Shown here piece after piece: positions 54,195 through 62,186 of a stretch of DNA of 64,000 bases (the stretch's first letter is position 1; each line of letters starts with the position of its first letter). The translations under genes were made by a program, and so were the position numbers. The stretch is from Pedobacter sp. Leaf216 (lineage in GTDB: Bacteria > Bacteroidota > Bacteroidia > Sphingobacteriales > Sphingobacteriaceae): the NCBI RefSeq assembly GCF_001421515.1, contig NZ_LMKM01000038.1, positions 105,596-169,595 of the forward strand, written 5' to 3'. The notes under the pieces are model-generated. The model saw only the letters and a program-made list of their open reading frames with translations. It was not told where the DNA came from and did no database searches.

Positions 54195-54938
54195 ATGGCT
54201 ATTCCGATTATTATGCTTCACCATATTGTTGATTTGCCTGGAAAAGGAATCAGTAATTGGAGCATCAGCACCCGACAGTTTAACCTCCTTCTTGATCTCA
54301 TTGAGCAAAAAAATCTGATTACCACCACTTTCGATGCGATTAGTACAGGAAACGCTGCTTCTCATCAAAAATTAGTTGTCATTAGCTTTGATGATTGCCC
54401 GGCTACACTTTTTGATTATGCTGTCCCTGAGTTAATTAAACGGAAAATGAAAGCTGTTTTTTCTATTCCTACCGCGCAAATTGGTGGGTTTAACATGTGG
54501 GATGTAACAGAACAAGGTTTTGCCAAGGTCGCTTTGATGGATGCTGAACAATTACAGTATTTAAGCAGCCAGGGCATGGAAATAGCAAGCCATGGCCAAC
54601 ACCATTTAAGGGCGAGCGAAATTAATGAAACAGAATTTACAGAAGAAATCTCGGCATCTAAACAATACCTTGAGGCACTGCTCAATAAACAAATTTACAC
54701 CTTTACCTATCCCTACGGGGAGGTTCCGAAGCGGTACCGATTATTGTTGAAACAATGTGCTTATCAATATGGCCTCTCCATTTATCAACCCAGGCAAAAT
54801 AATTTAGCCCTGCGCAGAATAGGCATACACCAAGCGGATACTGCCAAATCTATCGCTTACAAACTGAGCCAAAGCTATCAACTGATGCGCAATCTACTCG
54901 ATCCGCTGCTTTCGCTTTACAAGTTGATTAAGCCTTAA
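54195..54938 (+). CDS. Polysaccharide deacetylase (NodB homology)
   Basis: 247 residues. NodB motifs: VVISFDDCPATLFDYAVPEL with the metal-binding Asp-Asp, then ASHGQHHLRASE (His pair), and TYPYGEVPKRYR. No signal peptide is seen, which is unusual for enzymes acting on exported glycan; it may act in the cytosol on a lipid-linked intermediate. It would remove N-acetyl groups. It is the last gene of the operon. Its 3' end overlaps the convergent methyltransferase gene by 11 bases, with no terminator seen. Confidence 0.88.
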   Translation: MAIPIIMLHHIVDLPGKGISNWSISTRQFNLLLDLIEQKNLITTTFDAISTGNAASHQKLVVISFDDCPATLFDYAVPELIKRKMKAVFSIPTAQIGGFNMWDVTEQGFAKVALMDAEQLQYLSSQGMEIASHGQHHLRASEINETEFTEEISASKQYLEALLNKQIYTFTYPYGEVPKRYRLLLKQCAYQYGLSIYQPRQNNLALRRIGIHQADTAKSIAYKLSQSYQLMRNLLDPLLSLYKLIKP

Positions 54939-55551
54939 AAAGCCCCACTTTCCATTTTTGATTATTATCGTTTTTAATTTCTTCAAAAGAAATAAAATTG
55001 AAACGCTGATTCAGTTTCTGCCATATTACCTCATGACCTGTGTAATCGCACATGGAAATGATAAAATATCCTCCCCTGTTTAAATTCTGATCAATACATT
55101 TTTGAATGGTGTTTAACGGCCTGTTGAAATAATACAGCGTTTCGTTAAAAATGATTACATCAAATTTTCCGTCCAGTTTCCCATACTCAAAGTCTAATTG
55201 TTTAAAGCCAGCTTCAGGGAACGAATGTTTTGCTTTGCTTACTGCACTGGCCGAAATATCTATTCCAAAGTAATTTAGGGTGCCTAATTTCAATTTAAGG
55301 TAGTGGTAAAGTACCCCCTGACCACAGCCAACATCCAAAATGCTGCCCAAACCGTGCTCTTTAATAAGACCTGCTATCGTCAGGTAATGGTCTTTCTCTG
55401 CATCGCTGTACAGATAATCCCAATCTTCCCCTTTAAACTGTTTTTCCCATACACTTTTTGATACCCGGTTTCCAAATCCGAATCTGTAAAGTATAAATGT
55501 GTAAAGCAAGTGCCTTAATTTATTTTTAACCATATCTAAAAGCAGTGGCAT
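54928..55551 (-). CDS. Class I SAM-dependent methyltransferase
   Basis: 207 residues. SAM motif I is ILDVGCGQGVLYHYL, followed by YFGIDISASAVSKAKH and the FDVIIFNETLYYFNRP motif of the Methyltransf_23/25 type. The N-terminal 30 residues (LRHLLYTFILYRFGFGNRVSK) resemble a membrane- or lipid-facing helix. It runs opposite to the exopolysaccharide operon but probably belongs to the same pathway, since such methyltransferases occur in glycan loci. The substrate is unknown. Confidence 0.85.
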   Translation of the reverse strand: MPLLLDMVKNKLRHLLYTFILYRFGFGNRVSKSVWEKQFKGEDWDYLYSDAEKDHYLTIAGLIKEHGLGSILDVGCGQGVLYHYLKLKLGTLNYFGIDISASAVSKAKHSFPEAGFKQLDFEYGKLDGKFDVIIFNETLYYFNRPLNTIQKCIDQNLNRGGYFIISMCDYTGHEVIWQKLNQRFNFISFEEIKNDNNQKWKVGLFKA

Positions 55552-55753
55552 CTAATAATTTTAACGGCTAGGTAAACGATAAATTCTTACGCATGAGGTA
55601 GTTTTTCTTAATTTCTCTCATACCAAAAAGTAAAATTAACTTTTTTTTAAAGCAGCTGAGAAAGGATTGATAAATTTCATTTGATATTTATCTTAAAAAT
55701 CAGACATTATCCCAATTAGTTGACATTAAAGCCATACCTTGCTTTAATTATAT

Positions 55754-56989
55754 ATGCAGTTTGTTAACTTCCTCTCCGCAACCACCTGTTTTTTCCTGCT
55801 TTTAATTTCCATCCATTTATTTTTTGCTAAAAATGGGAATAGAAGGCAGAATATATTATTGTCTGTTTTATTATTTTCACGTTTTGGCCAAGTCCTTAAC
55901 TCACTGTTTATTACAACCGGAAATTCAGCACCGCTTTCTATTTTTTTCCAGTTTTTCACGCCGCTGTATTTTGCCGCGCCTGCCTGCTTTTACCTTTACA
56001 TCACCAGTTTTCTTTCCAAAAAACCAATCTTAACCAAAAGAGATCTTTTTCATTTTATCCCTGCTGTACTGGCTATCATCCATATTCTTCCCTGGCCTGG
56101 TTTGGCCCCCATTGACTGGAACCGCATCACCAGTGAACTTCACGCTGAAGGCTATCTGTCGCTGACCGCCAAGAGTGGCCTGTTTCCTTCTTATATACAC
56201 TATTTTTTCAGGCCTGTATTAACCATAGCCTATCTTGGATTAACCTGGTTGGCTGTGATCAGATCCAGGATCATCAGCTCAGGTGAAGTGAGCAATACCG
56301 CGCAGTATTGGGCTATATTTTTACTTAAAGTAGCCACATTTTTTCAGCTCCTTGGCCTATTGCCGATTTTATTGAGAAACATTGGAGTTCCGATGGAGAA
56401 TGCTGCCTTTATGGTAATCAACTGCACAGCGCTGCTGCTCATTCTTTTATATGCACTGCACAAACCCAGCATTTTTTATGGTTTTCTGCTCGTGGCCATA
56501 GACTGGAATAAGCAGGAATGGAGGGAAAAGGTCGTCTCAGACGAAATGAGTGCACCGGAAGATTTTGCGATATCGGACCTGAAAGCAAAAGCCCTCAGGC
56601 TATCCACTAAAAAGTTTAACCTTTCGGAAACGCAAATTTCTTTGTACGCTGAGCTGATCAAAAAAGAAATGGAAGAAAACAGTCTTTATCTAAACCATGA
56701 TTTACAGATCATAGACCTGGCTGCCCGCATCAATATTCCTGTTCACCAATGCTCTTTCGTAATCAATAACCACATTGGCAAAAATTTCCGCGACTGGATA
56801 AACGGCTACCGGGTAGCAAATTTTTTAACACAATACCCTGTACTTGCCGATAAAATTACCATCGAAGCAATTGCACAGGAATCGGGCTTTAAAAACCAGG
56901 CTACATTTTACAATGCTTTTAAAAAGGAAAAAGGTGTTATGCCTACAAGTTATTTTTCTCAGGAATTGAGTGCTCAGAAACCCATTTAG
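55754..56989 (+). CDS. Membrane-bound AraC-family transcription regulator
   Basis: 411 residues. Seven or so hydrophobic helices fill the first 235 residues. An AraC-type DNA-binding domain closes the protein (about 300-405: DLAARINIPVHQCSFVINNHIGKNFRDWINGYRV and IEAIAQESGFKNQATFYNAFKKEKGVMPTSYF, the two helix-turn-helix units). Such proteins sense an external or membrane signal directly. The target is unknown; divergence from the glycan-side methyltransferase makes a link to that locus possible but unproven. Confidence 0.9.
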   Translation: MQFVNFLSATTCFFLLLISIHLFFAKNGNRRQNILLSVLLFSRFGQVLNSLFITTGNSAPLSIFFQFFTPLYFAAPACFYLYITSFLSKKPILTKRDLFHFIPAVLAIIHILPWPGLAPIDWNRITSELHAEGYLSLTAKSGLFPSYIHYFFRPVLTIAYLGLTWLAVIRSRIISSGEVSNTAQYWAIFLLKVATFFQLLGLLPILLRNIGVPMENAAFMVINCTALLLILLYALHKPSIFYGFLLVAIDWNKQEWREKVVSDEMSAPEDFAISDLKAKALRLSTKKFNLSETQISLYAELIKKEMEENSLYLNHDLQIIDLAARINIPVHQCSFVINNHIGKNFRDWINGYRVANFLTQYPVLADKITIEAIAQESGFKNQATFYNAFKKEKGVMPTSYFSQELSAQKPI

Positions 56990-57019
56990 CTGCTTTTTGC
57001 TCTAACGGTTCAATCATTA

Positions 57020-57130
57020 GAGACCAATCTTCCTCCTGCTTTATCTTTTATAAAAGATAGCCGATACATTTGAAAAGTGCTTTCAGGGTGATCCATCAAT
57101 CATTTAAAAAAGCACTGATTAACTGGTCTC
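57020..57130 (+). promoter_or_regulatory. Possible structured RNA leader of the Crp/Fnr gene
   Basis: Nested inverted repeats: an outer stem GAGACCA/TGGTCTC (57020-57026 and 57124-57130) encloses a perfect 18-bp palindrome TATCTTTTATAAAAGATA (57042-57059) and a second stem AGTGCTTT/AAAGCACT (57076-57083 and 57109-57116). Together they could fold as a three-way junction ending 17 bases before the Crp/Fnr start. The palindrome could instead be a DNA operator. Confidence 0.4.
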
Positions 57131-57147
57131 CATCCTAAATAAAAGTA

Positions 57148-57768
57148 ATGCTAACAGGTACTGACAGCCGTATTCTTATGAAACCATTTTTCAGTTATCT
57201 GGAAAAACTTCATCCGCTATCCCAAGATTTTATTGCACATTATGAAGCTTCCTGCCAGGTTGTTTCGGTAAAAAAGCATAAACACATCCTCTCGCCGATA
57301 GATGCCAACAATGCAATGTATTTTTTGCTTCACGGTGTGGTCAGGGGATTTATTAAAGACCGCAAAAAGGACATCAGTACCTGGTTCGGTTTCGAAAACC
57401 AGATTATAGAGGCCATCCGCCATCCCAATCAAAAAACTAACCATTCGGTAGAATATCTTCAGGCCCTTGAGCACTCCTACCTGGTGCGGATTCCTTATTC
57501 GGTTACGGATTTCTCTTCTTCCAGTTATCCTGAATGGAATGTTATTGCCAGAAAGTTATTGGAAACCCAACGCTACCAGGCAGCTGAGCGGTCTAATCTG
57601 GCCCGGATACCAAATGCATTGGGCCGGTACCTGAAGCTGGAAAGCACAGCTTTTGATTTGGACAGAGTGCCCCAACGTTATCTGGCCAGTTATTTGGGTA
57701 TGCGCCTGGAAACTTTAAGCCGGATAAGAAACAGAGCGGCTGACGGGGGTCTGAAAATGCTGGCTTAG
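57148..57768 (+). CDS. Crp/Fnr-family regulator
   Basis: 206 residues; an internal ATG at 57178 would give a 196-residue form and is equally possible. An N-terminal cyclic-nucleotide-binding-like jelly roll (NAMYFLLHGVVRGFIKDRKKDISTWFGFENQI) leads into a C-terminal helix-turn-helix (VPQRYLASYLGMRLETLSRIRNRA). The phosphate-binding cassette of true Crp is not visible, as in many Bacteroidota members, so the ligand may not be cAMP. It is preceded by the nested inverted repeats at 57020-57130. Confidence 0.88.
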   Translation: MLTGTDSRILMKPFFSYLEKLHPLSQDFIAHYEASCQVVSVKKHKHILSPIDANNAMYFLLHGVVRGFIKDRKKDISTWFGFENQIIEAIRHPNQKTNHSVEYLQALEHSYLVRIPYSVTDFSSSSYPEWNVIARKLLETQRYQAAERSNLARIPNALGRYLKLESTAFDLDRVPQRYLASYLGMRLETLSRIRNRAADGGLKMLA

Positions 57769-57817
57769 TTACCATTTAAATTTACCGGTGAATCTTAGTT
57801 AAATACCTCTGTGTTGT

Positions 57818-57825
57818 TAACTTTG
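57818..57825 (+). promoter_or_regulatory. -7 box of the peptidase E promoter
   Basis: TAACTTTG fits TAnnTTTG exactly, with a TTAG at 57795 in the -33 position. The transcript would start near 57832, about 30 bases before the ATG at 57863. This supports that ATG over the TTG at 57842. Confidence 0.5.
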
Positions 57826-57862
57826 CAGCGACACAATAATTTTGCACCTGAAGTTTACTGAA

Positions 57863-58558
57863 ATGAATGTGATACTGGCCTCCACTTCCACCCTTTATGG
57901 CGGAAATTACCTGGAATACCTGAAACAGGAAATCATTACCTTATTTGAAGGGATAGATGAAATTGTGTTTATACCTTATGCCAGGCCGGGTGGTATTTCG
58001 CACGAGGGCTATACCGCTAAAGCCCGTGATTTTTTTGCTAGCTTAAACATCAGCGTTAAAGGTTTACATGAATCTGCCGATCCTGTTGAGGCTGTTCATA
58101 AAGCAAAGGGCTTTTTTACCGGTGGCGGAAACACATTTCTATTGGTAAAAACATTGCACGAACTCGGATTAATGACTTCTTTGAGTGAAAATATCCAAAA
58201 TGGAAAACCCTATTTGGGTTGCAGCGCAGGGAGCAATATTGGTGGGGTCAACATGAAAACCACAAACGATATGCCCATTGTTTACCCACCTTCTTTTGAC
58301 TGTATGGGACTTGTTCCCTTCAACATCAACCCGCATTACCTCGATCCCCATCCGGATTTAAAGCATAATGGTGAAACCAGAGAAACCAGGATCAATGAAT
58401 TTTTAACCCAGAACAGCGTAAAAGTTGTGGGCTTGCGTGAAGGAAACTGGATCAGGATTCTAGGAGATAAAATGAGTACCCAAGGCAGTGAATTTACCAG
58501 GATCTTTGAACCGGGAAGGCCAGCCTATGAAATTCCCGCAGGCACTTCACTTCTATAA
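57863..58558 (+). CDS. pepE: Peptidase E (alpha-aspartyl dipeptidase, family S51)
   Basis: 231 residues from the ATG at 57863. The nucleophile Ser121 sits in YLGCSAGSNI, and FFTGGGNTFLLV and PFNINPHYLDPHP are S51 motifs, the latter with catalytic-region His. The family hydrolyses dipeptides with N-terminal Asp in the cytosol. It is a normal chromosomal gene and the last one before the sharp composition change at about 58.57 kb, where the mobile element begins. Confidence 0.92.
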   Translation: MNVILASTSTLYGGNYLEYLKQEIITLFEGIDEIVFIPYARPGGISHEGYTAKARDFFASLNISVKGLHESADPVEAVHKAKGFFTGGGNTFLLVKTLHELGLMTSLSENIQNGKPYLGCSAGSNIGGVNMKTTNDMPIVYPPSFDCMGLVPFNINPHYLDPHPDLKHNGETRETRINEFLTQNSVKVVGLREGNWIRILGDKMSTQGSEFTRIFEPGRPAYEIPAGTSLL

Positions 58559-58633
58559 TCCTCAGAGCGTTAATTTGCCATTATCATGCAAACCCCTTGC
58601 GGTATTGATAAGGGTGGTACTGCAGGATCAGAC

Positions 58634-58652
58634 CGGAAGGATTCACCTTCCG
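58634..58652. terminator. Hairpin at the 3' end of the mobile-element gene run
   Basis: A perfect stem CGGAAGG-ATTCA-CCTTCCG (7 bp, 5-base loop) overlaps the stop of the last minus-strand gene. It lacks a T-run, so it may be a weak terminator, an mRNA-protecting stem or a recombination-site arm. Confidence 0.35.
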
Positions 58653-59494
58653 ATCTTTGGCCCGTTTTCATCCCCTTGCTGTTTCCATGGAAACTGGCGG
58701 GCCACCTGAGGGGGAGGCAGGACACCTTCAAATGCCCGTCCGGCCTTTTGCTCTTGGTTCTGCCCGGTAGAAAAGATCTGGTTGTCCCAAAGTTGCTGCA
58801 TATCTTTTGTATAGATGTCAAGGGTTTTAAGCCTGGGATTTGCAGCAACGTATACGGCCTGCTGCTTACCGTTGAGCTCAAGAGAGAGCTCCACCAGATT
58901 ACCATAGCGCAAGGCCCTGGTAACGGCGTCCTTTTTTTCCAGCTCATCAAGGCCGTTGAACGGATATCTGTCGATGGTCTTTTCCAGATCAAAACCATAG
59001 CCCGGAAAAAATTTATTAAGCGGATGGTTACCGTTATTACCGCTGACCGATAAATCCAGCCTGAACCATACCGCTACCTTCTCGCGGTCGGCAGTAGTTG
59101 TGCCAGAGGTATTTTTCACATAAATGTCTTTTTGCAGGGAGAGACCGCAGAGTAGCTTGTAGCTCTGGAGCGCGGTCATTCTGTTGTCCCTTTCGAGATC
59201 AAAGCGCTGTGAGACCGGCGGGGTATCATTGTAGCGTGTGAGTGTAGCATCATAGCTGTTGAGAAAATAAACATCCGAATCCCTGGCCTTTGAAAAATTG
59301 AGGTCAAAGTGCAGCTGGTCGACCCCTTTTCCGGGATCAGACCTGAATTCCCCTGGAATATAGCGTTGGTTGATCCCCAGGGAGAATTTTTCCAGCTGCC
59401 GGTAAATGGCAGATTCCAGTACGTCGTTTAATTTTGTTCCAAAACCCAGATAGTCCAGGCTTTTTTGAAGGTATTCCAGATTGTTCTGATTCAT
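58643..59494 (-). CDS. Conserved-type hypothetical protein of the mobile element
   Basis: 283 residues. It starts MNQNNLEYLQKSLDYLGFGTKLNDVLESAI, a start I associate with unnamed proteins of Bacteroidota conjugative elements. There is no signal peptide, membrane segment or catalytic motif. The repeated pattern of charged beta strands (VAVWFRLDLS, LVELSLELNGKQQAVYVAANP) suggests a soluble DNA- or protein-binding role. The C-terminus is Gln- and Pro-rich. It is the last gene of the run; function is unknown. Confidence 0.75.
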   Translation of the reverse strand: MNQNNLEYLQKSLDYLGFGTKLNDVLESAIYRQLEKFSLGINQRYIPGEFRSDPGKGVDQLHFDLNFSKARDSDVYFLNSYDATLTRYNDTPPVSQRFDLERDNRMTALQSYKLLCGLSLQKDIYVKNTSGTTTADREKVAVWFRLDLSVSGNNGNHPLNKFFPGYGFDLEKTIDRYPFNGLDELEKKDAVTRALRYGNLVELSLELNGKQQAVYVAANPRLKTLDIYTKDMQQLWDNQIFSTGQNQEQKAGRAFEGVLPPPQVARQFPWKQQGDENGPKIGR

Positions 59495-59539
59495 AACTTA
59501 TTTTTTTATCACTGGTTTGCATTAAAAAGAAAGGAAAGA

Positions 59540-60328
59540 TTATCTTGAGATGCCCTTTGAGCGCTCCGGGGCAGGATTGAAAAGATTTTGCGGAAGAACA
59601 TATTTTTCCTGTTTTACCGATCCCTGTCCTTCCATATCCCGGTATGCGCTGTTAAATGCCGGGGTGGCATAATCTATTTGGGCCTCCCTTTGATTCAAAG
59701 ACCTGATCCCACGGAGCAGCAGATAAGAAATTCCACCGTCCAGCAGTACCGACAGGATCAGTGCTTTCCGGTCGGAAAGCAGTCCCAGAGGCTCCGAGGC
59801 GCGGTGCCGGAGCTGGGTACCGTCGCTCAGGGTCAAAAGTTCACCCCTGCTGAATGCGGATTTTTCTTCGGGAGAGAGCAGCATCCCGTTGATTAGATCC
59901 GGGGACTGGACCTTCGAGACATCGTAGGTGATGAATTCTTTGGTCTGCGGATCATATTCAATGTTCAGCATTGAATAATGCCCTTCTTCTTTTTGTATGC
60001 TCTTGCCGATATAGTCGCATTCACCAGCGGCAAGCCTGGTCATTTCCTCTTCGCTAAGCAAGGGGTGTTTCCTTACCTCTTTGTAGATCGGGTGGATCAG
60101 AACCTCCGCTTCCCCCAGGTCATTTCTGAAAAGGGAAAGCTTGGCATCTAAGCGCTCGATGTTGAAATTTTCCCAATGGATGCCCCGCAGGGAAAGCAGT
60201 TCGGTCCTTCGGCCTGAAAGCAGGGCCCGGATATTATGGGGGTCTAGAAGAAGCTGACCCTGGTGATATATGCCCAGCTTTTCCAGTTGGGAAGTAGGCA
60301 GCTCACCGGCGTTGAATAATGTTTTCAT
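59540..60328 (-). CDS. DUF4099/DUF3945-like mobile-element protein
   Basis: 262 residues. The N-terminus FNAGELPTSQLEKLGIYHQGQLLLDPHNIRALLSGRRTELLSLRGI matches the DUF4099-type start (a statement about depth or level, then a threshold for LLSGR). The middle (VRKHPLLSEEEMTRLAAGE, DYIGKSI, YDPQTKEFITYD) resembles DUF3945. Such proteins occur with ArdC and topoisomerase genes on Bacteroidota conjugative elements; their role is not known. It lies 10 bases downstream of the ArdC-like gene, so they share a transcript. Confidence 0.7.
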   Translation of the reverse strand: MKTLFNAGELPTSQLEKLGIYHQGQLLLDPHNIRALLSGRRTELLSLRGIHWENFNIERLDAKLSLFRNDLGEAEVLIHPIYKEVRKHPLLSEEEMTRLAAGECDYIGKSIQKEEGHYSMLNIEYDPQTKEFITYDVSKVQSPDLINGMLLSPEEKSAFSRGELLTLSDGTQLRHRASEPLGLLSDRKALILSVLLDGGISYLLLRGIRSLNQREAQIDYATPAFNSAYRDMEGQGSVKQEKYVLPQNLFNPAPERSKGISR

Positions 60329-60338
60329 GATTTGTGAT

Positions 60339-61553
60339 TTAGCGTTTGTTTATTTTTCCTGTTCCTGCATCCCAGTCCGGCGCACTGCTGGAGGCAGTTA
60401 TCGCTGCAGGATTTTTAAGCAGGCCGCTGAGCTTGACATCAAGCAGTGAGCGGTAGAGCTGATCGGATTTTGAAAGGGTGAACTGCAGACCTGAAGGCTG
60501 CTGTTGCACATGTAGCCTGCCCTGCTTCAAGTGTCCTTGAATGCGGTAAAGATTATGCTTATAGCTGATCTCATCTCCGGTAGAGAGGTAGTTTAAACCC
60601 GCAACCGGCCCCGGAGCAATTGCAGCTTCATCCGCCATGGTGATGTCTTTTTGCGCCTTTAGCTCAATATCCCGCAGAAAAGAAAATATTTTTTCCGCAT
60701 CCATTGCCGCAGCATGGATTTCCACGGGCGTATTTTCGAGTATCGATACCCAGCTTTCTATATAGGCGGCATGCTGGGAGGGATCGTGGGCAATCTGCAG
60801 CTCATCGCCCAGCAGCATAGATGCAATCTCCGCCCGGAGTTCCTCCTTGGCATAGGCTTCTATTCCACTGGTCATCAGGGTTTCCCGTTCAAGCCGTGTG
60901 GGATGCCCGGTCCAGTGTGCAAGTTCATGCAGCAGGGTGGCGTAATATCCTTGCGATGAGGAAAACTGGCTCCTATCGGGCATCGTGATCACATCATAGC
61001 GGATGTGGTAGAATGCGCGGTCGATGAACTTATGCTCGATCTGCGCACCGCTGTGTCGGATAAGCTCTTCGGCGCGTTCGGTGGGGTCCCAGTCTATTTT
61101 CCGATTATTTACAGCAAGCGGCGGAAGGCCGCTGATCTGTTCGGCATTGAAAACCCAGGCATTGCTCACAATGGGCCTGTTTAGGGCTACTTTTTCCCTC
61201 AACAGGTTTCCCAGATCATCATAAAGGGGTTTTCCACGGTCATCACGCAGACTGATGAGTTCATGGGTTTTCACGAACTGTATCAAGCTTCCCTTTTCTT
61301 TGTGCATGACCCTGAAACCTGCCGCCTCGGCCTGCTTAAAGGTGAGCCACCTGGGATCACTCCGTCCAGTGAGCAAAAGGTTCATCGCGTTGATGCCCTT
61401 GTAGCGTTGGCCGCTCTGCTGATTATAGGGCATTGAGAATCCGGGAGGCGCTCCGCCGTTCCATGGCTTTTGCCATGGAGAGGTTCCTGCCTTGAGCTGT
61501 TCGATCAGCCGCTGGGCGACCTGAACATATAAGGGGACTTGTGGCTTATCCAT
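60339..61553 (-). CDS. ArdC-like antirestriction protein with zincin metallopeptidase domain
   Basis: 404 residues from the ATG at 61553; the open frame to 61670 overlaps the 52-residue gene upstream and is not likely coding. An ArdC N-terminal ssDNA-binding domain (about 10-130, VAQRLIEQLKAGTSPWQKPW, YKGINAMNLLL) is followed by a zincin domain with HELAH (209-213) and YAKEELRAEIAS. ArdC proteins protect incoming conjugative DNA from host restriction. A C-terminal extension of about 90 residues has a QLYRSLL element also found in the protein at 62183. Confidence 0.88.
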   Translation of the reverse strand: MDKPQVPLYVQVAQRLIEQLKAGTSPWQKPWNGGAPPGFSMPYNQQSGQRYKGINAMNLLLTGRSDPRWLTFKQAEAAGFRVMHKEKGSLIQFVKTHELISLRDDRGKPLYDDLGNLLREKVALNRPIVSNAWVFNAEQISGLPPLAVNNRKIDWDPTERAEELIRHSGAQIEHKFIDRAFYHIRYDVITMPDRSQFSSSQGYYATLLHELAHWTGHPTRLERETLMTSGIEAYAKEELRAEIASMLLGDELQIAHDPSQHAAYIESWVSILENTPVEIHAAAMDAEKIFSFLRDIELKAQKDITMADEAAIAPGPVAGLNYLSTGDEISYKHNLYRIQGHLKQGRLHVQQQPSGLQFTLSKSDQLYRSLLDVKLSGLLKNPAAITASSSAPDWDAGTGKINKR

Positions 61554-61704
61554 CTTCCCCTCCTTCCCATGTCGGCAATTCATCACAAACGCTGGTGCCG
61601 TAGATTTCGGCCTGTTCCGGGCTGAGGGTTGTCCATCCCTCAAGCGGTATCGCCTGCAATATTCCCTCAAGGGAGATCAGGTGTTTCTCGTAGTCTGTTA
61701 TCAT
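61546..61704 (-). CDS. Small 52-residue protein between M23 peptidase and ArdC-like genes
   Basis: ATG at 61704 to TAA at 61546. The start overlaps the stop of the M23 gene (ATGA) and the end overlaps the ATG of the ArdC-like gene, so all three are translationally coupled. The peptide is acidic (ITDYEKHLISLEGILQ..., ending WEGGEDG), with no signal or membrane segment. Overlaps at both ends and a fully used gap argue that it is real. Function is unknown. Confidence 0.6.
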   Translation of the reverse strand: MITDYEKHLISLEGILQAIPLEGWTTLSPEQAEIYGTSVCDELPTWEGGEDG

Positions 61705-62186
61705 GGCGTGATCAGTTTGGTGTCCTTGGAGGACTGTAGAAAAAAAAGAAACTTCAGTGGATTGATCTGACGGGAACGGTAGCTTAAGGAGAAGTGCAGG
61801 TGTTCGGCTGTAGTCCTTCCGGTACTGCCGGACATCCCGATCACTTCTCCGGCCAGCACCTTGGATCCGGGGACAACCAAAGAAGCAGAAAGATGACCAT
61901 AGGTAGCTTTAAGTTCCCCTCTGGAAACCGATACAAAATTGCCCAGGTAACGGTGATAACCGCTGGCGCTGACCAGCCCGTTGAACACCGACCTTACCTC
62001 GCAGCCCTTTGCCCTAAGGTCTACCCCATCGTGAAATCCACCTTCCCCGGTAATTGGATGTCGCCGAAACCCAAAATGGCTTGTTGTGATGAGGGGAAAG
62101 ACCGGAAAAGCATACGCTTGGCCAAAGGCGGCGTAATGCTGTGCAAACGCGCTGATCAGGACCAAAAACAAAATCCGCTTTTTCAT
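61701..62186 (-). CDS. Secreted M23-family peptidase
   Basis: 161 residues. The signal peptide ends FGQA near residue 24. The LytM/M23 zinc site is visible: His52 and Asp56 in GGFHDGVDLR, His98 in YGHLS and His129-x-His131 in AEHLHFS. Family enzymes cut peptidoglycan cross-links. In conjugative elements such enzymes open the cell wall for the secretion channel. It overlaps its neighbours at both ends by 4 bases. Confidence 0.9.
   Translation of the reverse strand: MKKRILFLVLISAFAQHYAAFGQAYAFPVFPLITTSHFGFRRHPITGEGGFHDGVDLRAKGCEVRSVFNGLVSASGYHRYLGNFVSVSRGELKATYGHLSASLVVPGSKVLAGEVIGMSGSTGRTTAEHLHFSLSYRSRQINPLKFLFFLQSSKDTKLITP

Noticed and set aside
58586..59053. 155-codon plus-strand frame, and other long plus-strand frames over 58.6-63.1 kb
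   Set aside because: They are antisense to a coherent set of overlapping minus-strand genes with known motifs; GC-rich DNA keeps antisense frames open.
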